A DNA stretch of 5,956 bases. It comes from Desulfoprunum sp. (GTDB lineage Bacteria; Desulfobacterota; Desulfobulbia; Desulfobulbales; Desulfocapsaceae). Shown here piece by piece: positions 1 through 5,956 of this stretch. The stretch covers positions 1 to 5,956 of the forward strand of contig JAUYSF010000036.1 in NCBI GenBank assembly GCA_030696435.1. Reading direction: 5' to 3'. Under the pieces are notes generated by a model. That model saw only the letters and a program-made list of their open reading frames with translations, was not told where the DNA came from and did no database searches. Position 1 is the first letter of the stretch. Each line of letters begins with the position of its first letter. A program made the translations under genes and the position numbers.

Positions 1-2279
1 ACTCCTATTTTGCGGCCAGGAACAAGGCGGACTATCTTCTCACTCTGCAGCGCAACTTCCGCTCCCATCCCCTCCTGGTGGCGGCGGTCAACAGGTTGTT
101 CGCCGGCGCTCGACCCTTCGCCTTCCCCGACGAGATCATGCCCTACCAGCCTGTGGAGGCGGCCAGGACGGCTGAGAATGGCGCGCTGTTTCAAGGCGAC
201 AAGGCCCTCGATCCACTGCTGTACTGCCATCTCCCGGCCCCGGAGGGCGAAGAGGGCAAGCGCTGGAGCTCCGGCAGGGCCGCCGAACATATCCAGGATT
301 TTGTGGTCCGGGAAATCGGCCGTCTGCTCGGCGGCGAAACCCCGGTCCAGATCAGGAAAGAAGGTGTCGACCGGTTACTGCAGCCCCGCGATATCGCCAT
401 CCTGGTGCGCAGCAACAAGCATGCCGCGGCCTACCAGAGGGCCTTGATGCACCAGGGTATCCCGGCGGTGGTCGCCAGTCGCCAGTCGGTCTTTGCCACT
501 GCCGAATGTGCCGATATCCTCCGTCTGCTCCAGGCCATTCATGAGCCAGGCGATCTGCGGCTGCAAAAAGCCGCCATGACCTGCAGCTGGTTCGGTCTGA
601 ATGGCCGGCAACTGCAGGAGATCTGGCTCGACGAAGAGGCCTTCGATCGCTGGCACCTGCGCTTTCAGTCCTATGCCCAGTTGTGGCAGGAGCAGGGTTT
701 TATGACCATGATGAGCACTCTGCTGCGACAAGAACAGGTCTTTACTCACCTGGCGGGTCAAGAGCTGGCCGAGCGCCGCATCTCCAATATCTCCCATCTT
801 CTGGAGCTCATCCAGGAGGCGACCGCAAACGACGATCTCGGCCCGATTCAGACCCTGCAGTGGTTACAGGCGATACGGACGAGCGGCGAGACTGCCGAGG
901 AGTTTGAACTGCGCCTGGAAAGCGACGAGGAGGCGGTGCAGGTGGTCACCATGCACAGTGCCAAGGGGCTCGAATACCCGGTGGTCTTCTGTCCCTCTCT
1001 CTGGTACCGCCGCAATGTCGGCAAGACCGAGAAAGACCTGGTGATCTTTCACGATGAGGACAAAAATCTCCGGGTCGATCTGGGCTCGGCGGAATTCGCC
1101 CGCCGCAGGCAGGAGGCCGAACAGGATGAACTGTCCGAAGAGCTGCGCCTGCTCTATGTCGCAGTCACCCGTGCCAAACTGCGCTGTTATATCATCTGGG
1201 CCGATGTCAAGGGCGTTATGAATATCGAGGATTCGTTCTTCTCGGCCCTCGGTTTGCGCCTCTTTCCAGAAGGGCTGGTAGAGCAGAACGAGCAGGTCGG
1301 CAGGCTGCAGACCATGGCGGAGGACGAGGGTGTGGCCTGGCAAATGATCGAGCCGGAGGATGCGGCCGTTCAGCCGGTCAAGACGGGCGCTGATGCGGTC
1401 CCGCTCAATTGTCGGCAGACCTCGCAGCGCTCCTTGCAGACCATCTGGCAGATGTCGAGCTATTCGGCCCTGGCCTCCCAGAGCAGGCATGAAGAGGAAG
1501 GCATCGGCGAGGGCACGGAGCGTCCCGTGCCACTCGCGCCATCAGGCGGGAAACTGATCGCGGCGGCAGGTCTGCCGGCCGGGGCCCATTTCGGCAATGC
1601 CGTCCATGATCTCCTGGAGACTGAGGCCTTTCAGGCGCTTGCGGTGGGGGCAGATATTTCCGAGCGGCTTGAAGCTCTGAAAAGGTGTTACGGACTGCAG
1701 ATGGATAATGGCCAAATGAATCTCCTCCTGCAGAATGCCGTGTGCTCGCCGTTGCAGCCAGAAAAAGTGGCCGGCCGCAGTTTCAATCTGGCTAAACTGG
1801 ACCCTCGACGGCAGCTCAAGGAGATGCCCTTTTATTTTCATCTGGGTCGAACCACGACCAGGCGAATCAATGAGATTTTGGCCCCTGATCCGGCCGTGCT
1901 ACCGCTTTCCCACCGCGAGATGCAGGGCTATCTCACCGGCTTTGTCGATCTGGTCTGCGAGCATGAAGGGCTGTTCTATATCATCGATTACAAGACCAAC
2001 AACCTGGGTGAGAGGCAGGCCGACTATGTCCCCGCCTCGCTCCTGGAGGCGATGCGCCTGCATAACTACGGTCTGCAATACTGGCTCTATACCCTGATGC
2101 TGCACCGCTATCTCGGCAATTCTCTGCCGGACTATGAGTATGACCGGCACTTCGGCGGAATCATGTATCTCTTTGTCAGGGGTATGAATCCGGCGATACC
2201 CGGCAGCGGGGTCTTCCATGCCCGGCCCGACGCTGAGCGCCTGCGTGAGCTTGACTGCTGTCTGGGAGGTGAGATATGA
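1..2279 (+). CDS. recB: RecB subunit of exodeoxyribonuclease V (helicase-nuclease), 5'-truncated by window edge
   Basis: This is the C-terminal 758 codons of RecB; the frame is open from the first base, so the start lies outside the window. RecB is the 3'-5' helicase and only nuclease subunit of RecBCD, which resects double-strand breaks and loads RecA. Numbering from the first full codon (base 3), I see a superfamily 1 helicase motif LQRNFRS (about 15-21), the motif MHSAKGLEYP (317-326), and LLYVAVTRAK (about 383-392) with the arginine finger-type Arg. The nuclease domain begins near HFGNAVHDLLE (His535). It has GFVDL (Asp649), IDYKTNN (Asp662, Lys664), QYWLY (Gln692, Tyr696) and GGIMYLFVRG (718-727). 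The 13-residue spacing from Asp649 to Asp662-x-Lys664 equals that of E. coli D1067/D1080/K1082, so the nuclease looks active. By comparison with the 1180-residue E. coli protein, about 420 N-terminal residues are missing, including Walker A. It overlaps recD by 4 bp. Confidence 0.97.
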   Translation, partial: SYFAARNKADYLLTLQRNFRSHPLLVAAVNRLFAGARPFAFPDEIMPYQPVEAARTAENGALFQGDKALDPLLYCHLPAPEGEEGKRWSSGRAAEHIQDFVVREIGRLLGGETPVQIRKEGVDRLLQPRDIAILVRSNKHAAAYQRALMHQGIPAVVASRQSVFATAECADILRLLQAIHEPGDLRLQKAAMTCSWFGLNGRQLQEIWLDEEAFDRWHLRFQSYAQLWQEQGFMTMMSTLLRQEQVFTHLAGQELAERRISNISHLLELIQEATANDDLGPIQTLQWLQAIRTSGETAEEFELRLESDEEAVQVVTMHSAKGLEYPVVFCPSLWYRRNVGKTEKDLVIFHDEDKNLRVDLGSAEFARRRQEAEQDELSEELRLLYVAVTRAKLRCYIIWADVKGVMNIEDSFFSALGLRLFPEGLVEQNEQVGRLQTMAEDEGVAWQMIEPEDAAVQPVKTGADAVPLNCRQTSQRSLQTIWQMSSYSALASQSRHEEEGIGEGTERPVPLAPSGGKLIAAAGLPAGAHFGNAVHDLLETEAFQALAVGADISERLEALKRCYGLQMDNGQMNLLLQNAVCSPLQPEKVAGRSFNLAKLDPRRQLKEMPFYFHLGRTTTRRINEILAPDPAVLPLSHREMQGYLTGFVDLVCEHEGLFYIIDYKTNNLGERQADYVPASLLEAMRLHNYGLQYWLYTLMLHRYLGNSLPDYEYDRHFGGIMYLFVRGMNPAIPGSGVFHARPDAERLRELDCCLGGEI

Positions 2280-3931
2280 CAACGAACGTCTTCATTCCCG
2301 GCCTTCTCGACCGGCATTTCGCCGACTTTTTGACGGCCAGATCCGGACTGAACGGGGAGGCTGCTGGCGTCTTCCAGCATATTGTCGCAGATCTTTCGGC
2401 CGCCATGGCCGCCGGCCATGTCTGTCTGCCGGTCTCCGGGGAGGAAGCAGAGGTGTTGCGCCAATCACCCCTGATTTCAACCGGTGCCCTGACCCCGTTG
2501 GTCCTTCATGGTGGGCGTCTCTATCTGCACAGATATTTCACGTATGAACACCGGCTGGCGGCCCAACTCCTTGAACTCTCCGAACGCAGTTATGAAGTCG
2601 ACAATCTGGCGGGGCTGCTCGACAGCTTTTTTACGTTAGAAGATGGCGAAACGGATTGGCAGCGCCAAGCCGCCGAGGTGGCTCTGCAGTGGGCGCTCTG
2701 TATTGTCACCGGCGGACCGGGGACCGGCAAGACCTATACGGTCGCCAAGATCATTGCCCTGCTGCTGAAGGCCTACGGGCCGGGCCTGCGCCTGGCCCTG
2801 GCGGCGCCTACCGGCAAGGCAGCGATGCGCTTGCGGGAATCGCTCGGCCGGGGGTTGGCTGATCTCGCTCTACCCGCTGATCTTGCTAGCGCCGTTCCCG
2901 CGGGGGCCTCGACCCTGCACCGCCTGCTCGGGGTGCGGCCCGATTCACCGGCATTCCGCCATGGGGCCGATAATCCGCTGCCCTACGATGTGGTGGTGGT
3001 CGACGAGGCCTCCATGGTCGATCTGGCCATGATGAGTAAACTGGTCGATGCCTTGCCGCCGGGTGCCCGCCTTATCCTCTTGGGGGATAGAGATCAGCTG
3101 GCCTCGGTCGAGTCGGGGGCGGTGCTGGCCGACTGCAGCCGAGCCCTGCCGGATAATACCGTCGAACTGCAGCGGACCTTTCGCTTTGACGCCGGTATCA
3201 AAAGACTGGCCAGTCTGGTGAATGAACAGAATGCGGCCCAGGCCTGGCGGCTCCTTGAAACAGGCGAATTCGCCAATGTCCGTCTTGTCAGGGGGCCTTC
3301 GCTGCAACATGCCGTGGACCGCTACTTCGAGTATATGCGGATGGTTGCTGAAGTGAGCGATGAAGCGCATTACCCGCAGGTCTTTGCCCTGTTCAATCGC
3401 TTCCGGATCCTCTGTGCCGTACGGCAGGGAGCGCGGGGAGTGATCGCCGTCAACCAGGCAATCGAGCGGGGACTGCAGGCCCGTGGTTGCAGGAGCTCTA
3501 CGGAGGAAACCTGGTATCCCGGTCGACCGGTTCTGATCACCTGCAACGACTACAGCCTCGACCTCTTCAACGGCGATATCGGCATTTGCCTGCCCGATCC
3601 CACCAAAGAGGGCAGGATCAAGGTCTGGTTCGAGCGTCCCGACGGCCACCTCCGCAGTTTCCTGTCCTACCGGCTGCCCCAGTGTGAGACGGTCTTCGCC
3701 ATGACAATCCATAAGAGCCAGGGCTCGGAGTTTGACGAGGTGCTGATCGTTCTGCCGGATCAGGACAACCCGGTGCTCAGTCGGGAGCTGGTCTACACCG
3801 CTATAACCCGGGCGAAAAAAGAGGTCGCGATCCTGGCGGAAGAGGAAATCCTCCAGGCTGCGCTGGGCCGGTCAATCGAGCGTGCAAGTGGTTTGGCTGA
3901 GATGCTCTGCCAGGGCATGGGTGTCGATTAA
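2276..3931 (+). CDS. recD: RecD subunit of exodeoxyribonuclease V (5'-3' helicase)
   Basis: The 551-residue protein matches RecD, the fast 5'-3' superfamily 1B helicase subunit of RecBCD, and is somewhat shorter than the 608-residue E. coli protein. An N-terminal RecD domain (about 1-115, beginning near HFADFL) precedes the ATPase core. The core has a Q-motif-like DWQRQAAEVAL just upstream, then Walker A GGPGTGKT (146-153), Walker B DEAS (243-246), GDRDQLASVESG (270-281), IHKSQGSEF (478-486) and VYTAITRAKK (506-515). All key residues of the helicase motifs are present. The ATG overlaps the recB stop as ATGA, and a strong Shine-Dalgarno GGGAGGT (2264-2270) lies inside the end of recB, five bases before the start; both point to coupled expression. 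It is RecD of the RecBCD type rather than stand-alone RecD2, judged mainly by the recB neighbour and the N-terminal domain. Confidence 0.97.
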   Translation: MTTNVFIPGLLDRHFADFLTARSGLNGEAAGVFQHIVADLSAAMAAGHVCLPVSGEEAEVLRQSPLISTGALTPLVLHGGRLYLHRYFTYEHRLAAQLLELSERSYEVDNLAGLLDSFFTLEDGETDWQRQAAEVALQWALCIVTGGPGTGKTYTVAKIIALLLKAYGPGLRLALAAPTGKAAMRLRESLGRGLADLALPADLASAVPAGASTLHRLLGVRPDSPAFRHGADNPLPYDVVVVDEASMVDLAMMSKLVDALPPGARLILLGDRDQLASVESGAVLADCSRALPDNTVELQRTFRFDAGIKRLASLVNEQNAAQAWRLLETGEFANVRLVRGPSLQHAVDRYFEYMRMVAEVSDEAHYPQVFALFNRFRILCAVRQGARGVIAVNQAIERGLQARGCRSSTEETWYPGRPVLITCNDYSLDLFNGDIGICLPDPTKEGRIKVWFERPDGHLRSFLSYRLPQCETVFAMTIHKSQGSEFDEVLIVLPDQDNPVLSRELVYTAITRAKKEVAILAEEEILQAALGRSIERASGLAEMLCQGMGVD

Positions 3932-3978
3932 TACACCAGATCTCCGCAGGATTTGTGGGGCAATTTTTATGGGATATT

Positions 3979-3984
3979 GGAGGG
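3979..3984 (+). promoter_or_regulatory. Ribosome-binding site that sets the acetyltransferase start
   Basis: GGAGGG sits 7 bases before ATG 3992. This supports ATG 3992 over the in-frame TTG at 3953, which would add 13 residues and has no comparable site upstream. Confidence 0.75.
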
Positions 3985-3991
3985 CTTGATA

Positions 3992-4495
3992 ATGATAACC
4001 ATCTGTCGCGCCGAGCTGAAAGATGCCGAAGATATTCTGGCGCTGCAAAAGCTGGCCTACCAATCGGAGGCCAGGCTCTATAACGACTGGTCGCTGCCGC
4101 CGCTCAGACAATCCCTTGAGTCGCTGCTTGAGGAATTTGGCGAATCCGTTGTGCTCAAGGCCGTGTCGAACGGGCGCATAGTCGGGTCGGTACGGGCCAA
4201 AGCGACTCTTGAGGTCTGTGCGATTGGTAGGCTGGTGGTCCATCCCGATTTCCAGGGCCAGGGCATCGGCTCACAGCTCCTGAAATCTATCGAAGTCGAA
4301 TTCCCCGAGGTCTCCAGATACGAACTCTTCACCGGCAGCAAGAGCGAGGCGAATATCCGCCTCTATCAGCGCCACGGCTACGAGATCAGCCGTACTCAAA
4401 GGCTTTCGCCGGCCGTGCTTCTGGTCTTCCTGAGAAAACCCCTTGACTTTGGAGGCTCTTGTACGTACGATTTTACGTACGAAAAGGAGGTGTAA
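3992..4495 (+). CDS. GNAT-family N-acetyltransferase
   Basis: The 167-residue protein has the GNAT fold signature and would move an acetyl group from acetyl-CoA to an amino group; the substrate cannot be told. Motif A runs from about IGRLVVHPDFQGQGIGSQLL (78-97), with the acetyl-CoA pyrophosphate-binding loop Q88-G-Q-G-I-G93. Motif B is the typical NIRLYQRHGYE (121-131). The start is fixed by GGAGGG upstream. It lies 60 bp after recD with no clear terminator between, so it may be read from the same transcript. The fold appears complete by VFLRKPL (145-151). The last 16 or so residues (DFGGSCTYDFTYEKEV) are encoded by the promoter, operator and ribosome-binding site of the next gene, and look like an accidental run-on after an insertion removed the original stop. 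Family assignment is firm; specific function is unknown. Confidence 0.92.
   Translation: MITICRAELKDAEDILALQKLAYQSEARLYNDWSLPPLRQSLESLLEEFGESVVLKAVSNGRIVGSVRAKATLEVCAIGRLVVHPDFQGQGIGSQLLKSIEVEFPEVSRYELFTGSKSEANIRLYQRHGYEISRTQRLSPAVLLVFLRKPLDFGGSCTYDFTYEKEV
4443..4471 (+). promoter_or_regulatory. Sigma-70-type promoter of the YefM/YoeB module
   Basis: TTGACT (4443-4448, 5 of 6 to the -35 consensus) and TACGAT (4466-4471, 4 of 6 to the -10 consensus) are separated by exactly 17 bp. It lies inside the 3' end of the acetyltransferase gene. The predicted start near 4478 leaves a leader of about 20 nt before the antitoxin ATG. The -10 hexamer is embedded in the palindromic operator, as expected for an autorepressed toxin-antitoxin operon. 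Confidence 0.72.
4460..4482 (+). promoter_or_regulatory. Tandem palindromic operator for the YefM-type antitoxin
   Basis: A 9-bp unit TACGTACGA occurs at 4462-4470 and again at 4474-4482. Each copy holds the palindromes TACGTA and CGTACG. Centres of the CGTACG cores are 12 bp apart (4464-4469 and 4476-4481). E. coli yefM-yoeB is known to use two palindromes with TGTACA cores at a 12-bp centre-to-centre distance, bound by YefM and the YefM-YoeB complex. The geometry here is the same with a slightly different core. The first copy covers the -10 element, so binding would block transcription. Operator function is inferred. Confidence 0.7.
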
Positions 4496-4497
4496 TA

Positions 4498-4740
4498 ATG
4501 ACGACGCTTACTGCGACGGAAGCAAGAAAATGCCTATATAGTTTAGTCGATGATGTGGCGGAATCTCATGTCCCAATCCAGATTGTGGGCAAAAGAAATT
4601 CCGCGGTCCTCATCTCCGAAGAAGACTGGCGGGCAATCCAGGAAACCTTGTACCTGACATCGATACCGGGAATGCGCGAATCCATAACAGAGGGAATGAA
4701 GACCCCTGCAGGGGAGTGTGACGAGGTGTTGGAGTGGTAG
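4498..4740 (+). CDS. yefM: YefM/Phd-family antitoxin
   Basis: The 80-residue protein is a YefM-type antitoxin, close to the usual length of about 83. The N-terminal half (about 1-45) forms the Phd/YefM DNA-binding fold, seen here as TATEARKCL with Arg10, then PIQIVGKRNSAVLISEEDW. The C-terminal part (ETLYLTSIPGMRESI, about 49-63, and the tail) is the region that in this family wraps around and blocks the toxin. It also represses its own operon through the operator just upstream. ATG 4498 is chosen because AGGAGG (4485-4490) lies 7 bases before it and the family N-terminus begins here; an earlier in-frame start codon at 4459 would precede the promoter start. The gene overlaps the toxin start by 7 bp. 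Codon use is more AT-rich than in recBD, which suggests acquisition. Confidence 0.94.
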   Translation: MTTLTATEARKCLYSLVDDVAESHVPIQIVGKRNSAVLISEEDWRAIQETLYLTSIPGMRESITEGMKTPAGECDEVLEW

Positions 4741-5000
4741 ACTGGCATCTCGTCTTCACCAAACAGGCGGTGAAAGATGCCAAAAAGATTGCTCAGTCGG
4801 GGCTTAAACCACAAGCCGAGCGATTGCTCGAAATCCTGAAAAACAATCCCTATCAAAACCCGCCACCCTACGAAAAGCTCCTCGGCGACCTTTCCGGCGC
4901 CTGTTCGAGAAGGATTAATATACAACATCGGCTCGTGTATCAGATTCTCGACGATATTCAGACGGTTAAGGTTATAAGAATGTGGTCACATTATGAATAG
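4734..5000 (+). CDS. yoeB: YoeB/Txe-family ribosome-dependent mRNA interferase toxin
   Basis: The 88-residue protein is a YoeB/Txe toxin of the RelE superfamily. Such toxins bind the ribosome and cut mRNA in the A site when the antitoxin is degraded. The family signature GACSRRINIQHRLVYQI (55-71) and the terminal HYE are clear. Residues matching the E. coli YoeB active site (E46, R65, H83, Y84) are present as Glu47, Arg66, His86 and Tyr87, so the toxin looks functional. The start is GTG 4734, inside the end of the antitoxin gene, with GAGG (4723-4726) 7 bases upstream. A weak start overlapping the antitoxin stop is usual for keeping toxin below antitoxin. The Trp of the common SGxWSRR motif is Cys57 here, a minor oddity. 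Confidence 0.94.
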   Translation: MVDWHLVFTKQAVKDAKKIAQSGLKPQAERLLEILKNNPYQNPPPYEKLLGDLSGACSRRINIQHRLVYQILDDIQTVKVIRMWSHYE

Positions 5001-5002
5001 AA

Positions 5003-5050
5003 GGGGGGACGCTTATGAATATAAACCCATCCCCTTTATGCCCGCCTTGA
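5003..5050 (+). other. Shine-Dalgarno plus 11-codon mini-frame, possible retained start of the broken HigB-like toxin
   Basis: Just after the yoeB stop, a G-run (AAGGGGGG, 5001-5008) is followed 6 bases later by ATG 5015. This frame reads MNINPSPLCPP and stops at TGA 5048-5050. It is in a different frame from the recognisable toxin segment that starts near 5037. It may be the original start region of the HigB-like gene, left after an internal deletion, or it may be chance. No homology is visible in the 11 residues. Confidence 0.3.
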
Positions 5051-5257
5051 GCAGGGAAATTATGGCGACTGTGAGCCGGTCGGGGAAGGCTTAAGCGAGC
5101 TGCGTATGTTCTTTGGTGCTGGTTATCGGGTTTACTTCGGAGAAGACGCTGACAACATCGTTGTCCTGTTATGCGGGGGCGACAAGGGAAGCCAGAAACA
5201 AGACATCAAACAGGCAAAGCCTATTGGCGGAAGTATTTGACCCATGAAAAATTATAG
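5025..5257 (+). pseudogene. Broken HigB-like (Gp49/HI1419-type) toxin of the RelE superfamily
   Basis: The frame open from 5025 to the TGA at 5238-5240 has no usable start codon at its beginning (TAA at 5022-5024). From about 5040 it reads ARLEQGNYGDC, then GEGLSELR, GAGYRVYF and VVLLCGGDKGSQKQDIKQAK. This is the conserved core and C-terminus of the phage Gp49 / HI1419-like killer proteins, normally about 95-110 residues. About 30 N-terminal residues are missing. After AAG 5217-5219 the frame gives an atypical PIGGSI tail. The alternative frame from 5222 gives the family-like end YWRKYLTHEKL and stops at TAG 5255-5257. Loss of one base near 5219-5222 therefore appears to have shifted the frame. 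In the ancestral frame the toxin would have overlapped the antitoxin start by 14 bp, a normal arrangement. With both defects it is very unlikely to be an active toxin. Confidence 0.85.
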
Positions 5258-5552
5258 AGAGTTCACAGACGTTGAGGAAACTTATTTCCGAGATCATCCA
5301 GATGAGATTGACGATTACATCAACCTCATTTTTGAAGAGTATGCCCAAGACAGCGACACAGGGGCTTTGCTCTCTTCGTTGCGCGTTTTAAGCCGCGTCA
5401 AAGGTGTGACCAAAATAGCAGAAGAGTCCGGTTTAAGCCGGAAAGGCGTACAAAAAGCTCTTTCCGAAAAAGGCAATCCTGCGCTTGCCAGTGTTAACGC
5501 CATTATGCACGCCATGGGTTACCGGCTGTCACCGCAGAAATTAAATGCCTAA
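5244..5552 (+). CDS. HI1420-type (HigA-like) helix-turn-helix antitoxin, partner of the broken toxin
   Basis: The 102-residue protein resembles the HI1420-type addiction-module antidotes that follow Gp49/HI1419-like toxins. An N-terminal segment (FRDHPDEIDDYINLIFEEY, about 15-33) matches the family's 'x-x-I-x-x-YL' helix. The DNA-binding part has the expected pattern: KIAEESGLSRKGVQKALS (57-74, helix-turn-helix), SEKGNPALASV (74-84) and a final AMGYRLS (90-96). The frame is uninterrupted, so it should still bind its operator and, if a toxin of this kind were present, neutralise it. ATG 5244 is 3 bases after the remnant toxin's TGA. The only upstream ribosome-binding match is a weak GGCGGAAG (5226-5233), so translation probably relied on coupling to the toxin frame. 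Base composition is low for this window (37% G+C at 5281-5340 by hand count), supporting horizontal origin. Confidence 0.87.
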   Translation: MKNYREFTDVEETYFRDHPDEIDDYINLIFEEYAQDSDTGALLSSLRVLSRVKGVTKIAEESGLSRKGVQKALSEKGNPALASVNAIMHAMGYRLSPQKLNA

Positions 5553-5568
5553 AAAGTTCGACTCATAG

Positions 5569-5603
<35 letters not shown>

Positions 5604-5607
5604 TATG

Positions 5608-5635
5608 TTGACTTCCAAAATCTGAGAATTAAAAA
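5608..5635 (+). promoter_or_regulatory. Possible sigma-70-type promoter
   Basis: TTGACT (5608-5613) is followed after 16 bp by TAAAAA (5630-5635), 5 of 6 and 4 of 6 matches to the consensus. A transcript from here would carry a leader of about 280 nt before the ATG at 5921. In AT-rich DNA such matches arise by chance. Confidence 0.3.
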
Positions 5636-5683
5636 TATCTGCCTCCATTTCCTGTCGCGGTGATGAGCTGCGGGGCGTGCGTT

Positions 5684-5696
5684 AGAATCAGATTCT
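5684..5696. repeat. Short palindrome, possible regulator site
   Basis: AGAATC and GATTCT are perfect inverted arms around a single A. The size suits a dimeric regulator's half-sites, and it lies downstream of the possible promoter. No regulator can be named, and chance is a real alternative. Confidence 0.3.
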
Positions 5697-5861
5697 TTTC
5701 TCGAATCGCTTGAACTGTCTTTAATGAGAGCAGTGAAACGATGGAAAGCCGGGCGAAAGAAGAATACGGACAAATAGGTATAGTGCCCATTTAATTCCCA
5801 TTTCGCCTTGTATTTACTCGCCGTGCATGTTTTGTGATTAGAGCATGTATAAAAAATGAGC

Positions 5862-5881
5862 GAAGCCAGCTGCTTGGCTTC
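5862..5881. terminator. Terminator-like hairpin, possibly bidirectional
   Basis: GAAGCCA (5862-5868) pairs perfectly with TGGCTTC (5875-5881) around a 6-base loop. On the minus strand the stem is followed within five bases by a run of six T (complement of the A run at 5851-5856), a good intrinsic terminator shape. On the plus strand a T-rich tract (TTTGTTTT, 5888-5895) begins six bases after the stem, which is weaker. It lies 39 bp before the next start codon, so it could insulate that gene from the toxin-antitoxin region or act in its leader. Confidence 0.55.
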
Positions 5882-5920
5882 CCCAGATTTGTTTTAAGTT
5901 CAGATATACAGGGGCATTTC

Positions 5921-5956
5921 ATGACACAACCGGAAGAATGGACCTCGCGCGGGCTT
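5921..5956 (+). CDS. N-terminus of an unidentified protein, truncated by window edge
   Basis: ATG 5921 is preceded at 6 bases by AGGGG (5910-5914), and the frame is open to the last base, giving MTQPEEWTSRGL. The codons turn GC-rich again at the end (GACCTCGCGCGGGCTT), as in the recBD part, which suggests the native chromosome resumes here. Twelve residues are too few to name a family. The WTSRGL pattern faintly recalls the beginning of some S-adenosylmethionine-dependent methyltransferases, but this is only an impression. Confidence 0.6.
   Translation, partial: MTQPEEWTSRGL

Noticed and set aside
864..1490. Long minus-strand frame (208 codons) opposite recB
   Set aside because: It lies wholly inside a recB segment with clear helicase motifs. 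It is an antisense shadow created by GC-rich codon bias and shows no protein family features.
2945..3712. Long minus-strand frame (255 codons) opposite recD
   Set aside because: It is antisense to conserved RecD motifs, with no ribosome-binding site or recognisable domains; shadow of biased codons.
3932..3975. Possible terminator between recD and the acetyltransferase
   Set aside because: Only a very short stem (TCC-GCA-GGA) precedes a T run more than ten bases away; too weak to call.
3953..3991. Upstream TTG start for the acetyltransferase
   Set aside because: The extra 13 residues are not typical of the fold's first strand, and the good ribosome-binding site at 3979-3984 points to ATG 3992.
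5669..5776. Plus-strand open stretch ending with a basic tail (RAVKRWKAGRKKNTDK)
   Set aside because: It looks a little protein-like and could be a gene fragment, but it opens after a TGA, has no plausible start with a ribosome-binding site, and matches nothing I recognise.

Overview
The window reads as chromosomal DNA of a Gram-negative bacterium with a GC-rich core genome. Hand counts give about 78% G+C at 2761-2820 inside recD. The RecBCD-type enzyme and the gene style would fit a Desulfobacterota (deltaproteobacterial) or gammaproteobacterial host. No rRNA or other phylogenetic marker is present, so this placement is only a guess.

Layout, all genes on the + strand: (1) 1-2279 is the C-terminal two thirds of recB, truncated by the left window edge, with helicase motifs and the complete nuclease domain. 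(2) 2276-3931 is recD, overlapping recB by 4 bp (ATGA), so the two are translationally coupled. (3) 3992-4495 is a GNAT-family N-acetyltransferase. (4) 4443-5000 is a compact YefM/YoeB-type type II toxin-antitoxin module with its own promoter. A 12-bp-spaced tandem palindromic operator overlaps that promoter. (5) 5025-5257 is a broken HigB-like (Gp49/HI1419-family) toxin that has lost its N-terminus and carries a frameshift near its end. It is followed by an apparently intact HI1420-type antitoxin (5244-5552). (6) 5553-5920 is a 368-bp AT-richer stretch with no convincing gene. It holds a possible promoter, a small palindrome and a terminator-like hairpin. (7) 5921-5956 is the start of another gene, cut by the right edge.

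RecB and RecD are two subunits of the RecBCD helicase-nuclease (recC is not seen and may lie upstream). They process double-strand breaks and degrade foreign linear DNA. The DNA to the right of about 4440 looks like an acquired accessory patch: base composition falls (47% G+C by hand count at 4501-4560, 37% at 5281-5340), and two toxin-antitoxin modules of different families sit end to end. The acetyltransferase reading frame runs into the promoter, operator and ribosome-binding site of the YefM/YoeB module. The second toxin loses recognisable sequence within about 30 bp of the YoeB stop. Both edges therefore look like scars of insertion or recombination.

I did not find a clearly new system. 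The most interesting items are the decapitated toxin with its surviving antitoxin, the well-formed promoter/operator of the first module, and the placement of this patch directly behind recBD.
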